Part shown: piece after piece, positions 4,147-6,661 of the stretch
Layout: each line of letters opens with the position of its first letter
How positions within the stretch are numbered: position 1 is the first letter of the stretch
From: Candidatus Caenarcanum sp.
GTDB lineage: Bacteria > Cyanobacteriota > Vampirovibrionia > Gastranaerophilales > UBA9971
Direction of reading: 5' to 3'
Assembly (NCBI GenBank): GCA_020720345.1
Contig: DYOT01000070.1
Coordinates: forward strand, 1 to 6,661
DNA: 6,661 nt
The notes under the pieces: generated by a model
The model's input: only the letters and a program-made list of their open reading frames with translations
Databases searched by the model: none
What the model was told of the DNA's origin: nothing
Translations under genes and position numbers: made by a program

Positions 4147-6661
4147 ATGATGATAAATATAGCTGGAATGGAAATTTTTAGACAGAACCAAAAAATTGGT
4201 GCTTTGCCTTCAGGCAATAATTATTGCAATAAAATCAACTGCAATCCTATATCAGACAAATTTGATATAAGCCCTGCAACTAATATCATTTCTTTCACCG
4301 GCAATAATTTTGCTTACAGACAAAATGCAAATGTTATTCATTACATCTCATTTACAGGACTTAATGACCCTGATAAAATTCAGCCTATTGGTATTCAAAT
4401 GAGAGTTTCAGGCGTTCAGCGAAACCAGACAAATTCGATTGATCCTAATGCAAAAATGAATTATAGAAAAGATAAAAACGGTTTTATAATTCCACAGCCA
4501 AATTCAGTAAATAAACTGGCTAATAGTGACTGGAAAGATGGTGATAACTTAAAATTCAAGCTGAAAACAATTTATAAACCAGAGCCTTTAAGCACGGCAT
4601 CTCTTTCTTACAAAAACTTAGGGGATATTGGAAGGGTTCCTGATCAAATTTTTCCAAAAATTCAGAGTTTTTTAAACAATCCTGATTACTGTGATGATAT
4701 AAAATTTACGTTATCAAATGCTATTGCAGGTACAACAAAGGGAGCACCAACCATCGGGCTGCGTGCTAACATGCTTTACTACGGAAAAGATCCTGAAAAA
4801 AGAGAAAAAATAGAGCAGGCATTTAATGAAATCTTAAATGATCCTGACTGTAAAAAGAAAGCAATGGTGTACCAGCCGAAAACTTCACCCGATGAGGTTT
4901 TAAAGTTAATATTTGATCACGAAACAGAAAAAACAAAAGACCCAAAATCAGCAGAAAAAATGACAGAAGTTATTAATAATATATTAAAAGAAATAGAAAA
5001 TCCTGAAAATAAAAAGATTTTACTTGTAGGACACTGTAAACCTGATGGGGATACTCTGGGCTGCATACTGGGATTCAAAAACGCCATTGAACTGAAATAC
5101 CCTGATAAAAATCAAAAGCATGTTGATTGCGCTATAGATGATAAAATCCCTGGATTATTCCGGCATAAATTACCCGGAATTGACGGCGGAATAAAACGCG
5201 CGCTTAATCCTGAACGTGAAGAAAACTTAGGGGACGAAATTACTCAATTGCAGGATAGACCTGAAAGTGAAGTTGTAAATTCCGAAATTGAAATTCTTCA
5301 GGACGAATTAACAGATATGAAAAAAGTCAAAAAAGAAGGCAATACTCTTGGGCTGAAAGACAAGTATGACGTGGTTGTACTGTTTGACGTACCTACTCCT
5401 CAACGTTTTTCAGGAGCTTTCAAACGATATCTTCAGGATGCAAAAAAAGTTATTTATATTGATCATCATCCCCACAGAGCAAATGAATGGCTAGAGGCAA
5501 AAGAAGAGACAGGCATAGATATACCTAAAATAAAAAAGGACAATTTGTTCTGGGTTGCGGACGCAGTCCCTGCCGCTACTCAAATGGTTGGCATTCTGGC
5601 TTCCAAAATGTTGCCTGTCCTGAACAAAATAGGAAACGACGAGATCAAAGCTGATAAGGTGTTTAAGACTCAGGACATGCAGGATAAATTCAAAGCATTT
5701 GTTGCCAGCGTTGTTGCAGGTATGTCAACTGATACAGGTTCTTTCCTGAGAACAGCAAACCTTCTCCCTCAGCATATGTTAATGCCTGCACAGCAAAGAC
5801 CAAACTTCATGCCGGAGGGTATGTCAAAATGGTTAATGGCATCTACATACAGTCTTCACGAAAGTATAGATAAAAAATGGCTGCATGATGAAATTAGTTA
5901 TGATATTAAAGACAAAAAGTTGCCTAATTTGCCGTTAACAGCCAGAGAAACAATGTTAAAACACGCTATTAAAGGCAAATCCACCTTTGAAACATTAGGA
6001 CTCGGTATTGTTCAGGTCGATTATGATGATATGTTTGATGTTTGGAGTCTTGCCAGAAAAACAGAAAAATATGAATCTAAAACAGCAGAAACAACTTTTC
6101 TTGATATACAAAATGCTTTCAAATACAGCGAAGTAATGAACATACTCCGTGGAGATCCCACAGCACATGGAGAGACCCCGGTTAATCTTCAGGCATCACC
6201 GGTTGAAAAAGCAGCCCAGCAAGATTATACAAGTATATTTGACGAAGACAGAATAGCTGTATTAATCTGTCAGGACAAGAAAAAAGGATTTTTAGACGAA
6301 AAATTAAATCTGGCAGAACAAAACGGTTTGCGTCTATCCTTTAGATCACAAGACGGAAGCATCTGGGCTGAAGTGCTTGCACTGCTATTCAATGGAGGCG
6401 GGCATGGCGGAGCTTCAGGAGGGCGTGTTGATCTTCCGGAAATTGATTTAGAAACTCCTCTGGGGGTAGAAATAAATGGAAAAAAAGTAAAGAATCCGGC
6501 TGTTATTTTTGAGAAGCTTCATGAAAATTATAAAATAATAAATGATCCAACAAAAACAGAAGAAGAAAAAACAGACGAGCTTGTAAAAATCAAGGTAGTA
6601 CCTGATAAAAACGGGTTGACGTGTGCTAATTTAATTAAAAATATTGTGGTTGAAATTAGAA
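4147..6661 (+). CDS. Very long DHH/DHHA1 family phosphoesterase, 3' end outside window
   Basis: I read 838 uninterrupted codons running off the right edge, so the protein is larger still. Residues about 289 to 765 carry the DHH phosphoesterase motifs in order: GHCKPDGDTLG (295-305; H296, D300, D302), VVVLFD (409-414; D414), YIDHHPH (437-443; the DHH triad), AGMSTDTGSF (524-533; D529) and, in the DHHA1 part, FNGGGHGGASGGR (748-760). This is a full set of Mn-binding and substrate-binding residues, as in NrnA-type nanoRNases and cyclic-dinucleotide or pAp phosphodiesterases; the exact substrate cannot be told. It differs from the usual enzyme of about 320 residues. There is an unrecognised N-terminal region (1 to about 285) with a repeated ISFTG (48-52, 67-71), a charged insert at about 339-398, extra sequence before motif IV, and a tail beyond 765. 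AAGGAAG precedes the ATG at 4147; the ATG at 4150 is an equal alternative. No signal peptide or membrane segment is seen. Confidence 0.88.
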   Translation, partial: MMINIAGMEIFRQNQKIGALPSGNNYCNKINCNPISDKFDISPATNIISFTGNNFAYRQNANVIHYISFTGLNDPDKIQPIGIQMRVSGVQRNQTNSIDPNAKMNYRKDKNGFIIPQPNSVNKLANSDWKDGDNLKFKLKTIYKPEPLSTASLSYKNLGDIGRVPDQIFPKIQSFLNNPDYCDDIKFTLSNAIAGTTKGAPTIGLRANMLYYGKDPEKREKIEQAFNEILNDPDCKKKAMVYQPKTSPDEVLKLIFDHETEKTKDPKSAEKMTEVINNILKEIENPENKKILLVGHCKPDGDTLGCILGFKNAIELKYPDKNQKHVDCAIDDKIPGLFRHKLPGIDGGIKRALNPEREENLGDEITQLQDRPESEVVNSEIEILQDELTDMKKVKKEGNTLGLKDKYDVVVLFDVPTPQRFSGAFKRYLQDAKKVIYIDHHPHRANEWLEAKEETGIDIPKIKKDNLFWVADAVPAATQMVGILASKMLPVLNKIGNDEIKADKVFKTQDMQDKFKAFVASVVAGMSTDTGSFLRTANLLPQHMLMPAQQRPNFMPEGMSKWLMASTYSLHESIDKKWLHDEISYDIKDKKLPNLPLTARETMLKHAIKGKSTFETLGLGIVQVDYDDMFDVWSLARKTEKYESKTAETTFLDIQNAFKYSEVMNILRGDPTAHGETPVNLQASPVEKAAQQDYTSIFDEDRIAVLICQDKKKGFLDEKLNLAEQNGLRLSFRSQDGSIWAEVLALLFNGGGHGGASGGRVDLPEIDLETPLGVEINGKKVKNPAVIFEKLHENYKIINDPTKTEEEKTDELVKIKVVPDKNGLTCANLIKNIVVEIR

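Overview
The window is AT-rich, bacterial and densely packed, and uses TGA as a normal stop codon. It holds five genes on the minus strand (about 79-3444) and two on the plus strand (3615 to the right edge). By hand count, GC is about 40% in a 360-bp sample of aroF and 37% in sdaAB, but only 24-27% in the two small genes between them. The two-subunit Fe-S serine dehydratase (as in Firmicutes), the Thermotoga-like DAHP synthase with an N-terminal regulatory domain, and the style of the very long DHH protein would fit a fermentative gut bacterium. My best guess is an uncultured Vampirovibrionia/Melainabacteria (Gastranaerophilales) genome, with a low-GC Firmicute as the alternative. No marker gene proves this.

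Minus strand, in order of transcription: aroF (3444-2407) makes DAHP, the first shikimate-pathway intermediate. After 58 bases comes a minimal nucleotidyltransferase (MNT, 2348-2040), then a HEPN protein overlapping it by 11 bases (2050-1661). The HEPN stop overlaps the start of sdaAB in an ATGA junction (1664-996), and sdaAA follows after 20 bases (975-79). All five are co-directional and tight enough to be read together. The MNT-HEPN pair is much more AT-rich than its flanks and looks like an acquired toxin-antitoxin-type module lodged directly upstream of the serine dehydratase genes. Serine dehydratase turns L-serine into pyruvate and ammonia. AroF draws on phosphoenolpyruvate, so the two metabolic parts meet near the pyruvate/PEP node.

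A 170-bp intergenic region (3445-3614) separates aroF from a divergent small zinc-ribbon protein gene (3615-3968). It carries a perfect 30-bp palindrome at 3530-3559 and candidate promoters facing both ways, so shared regulation is plausible.

After a 178-bp AT-rich gap, a long plus-strand gene starts at 4147 and runs off the right edge. Its 838 visible codons hold a complete set of DHH/DHHA1 phosphoesterase motifs behind an unrecognised N-terminal region of about 285 residues, which makes it far larger than the usual NrnA-type enzyme.

No RNA genes, insertion sequences or CRISPR arrays were seen, and no convincing intrinsic terminator.
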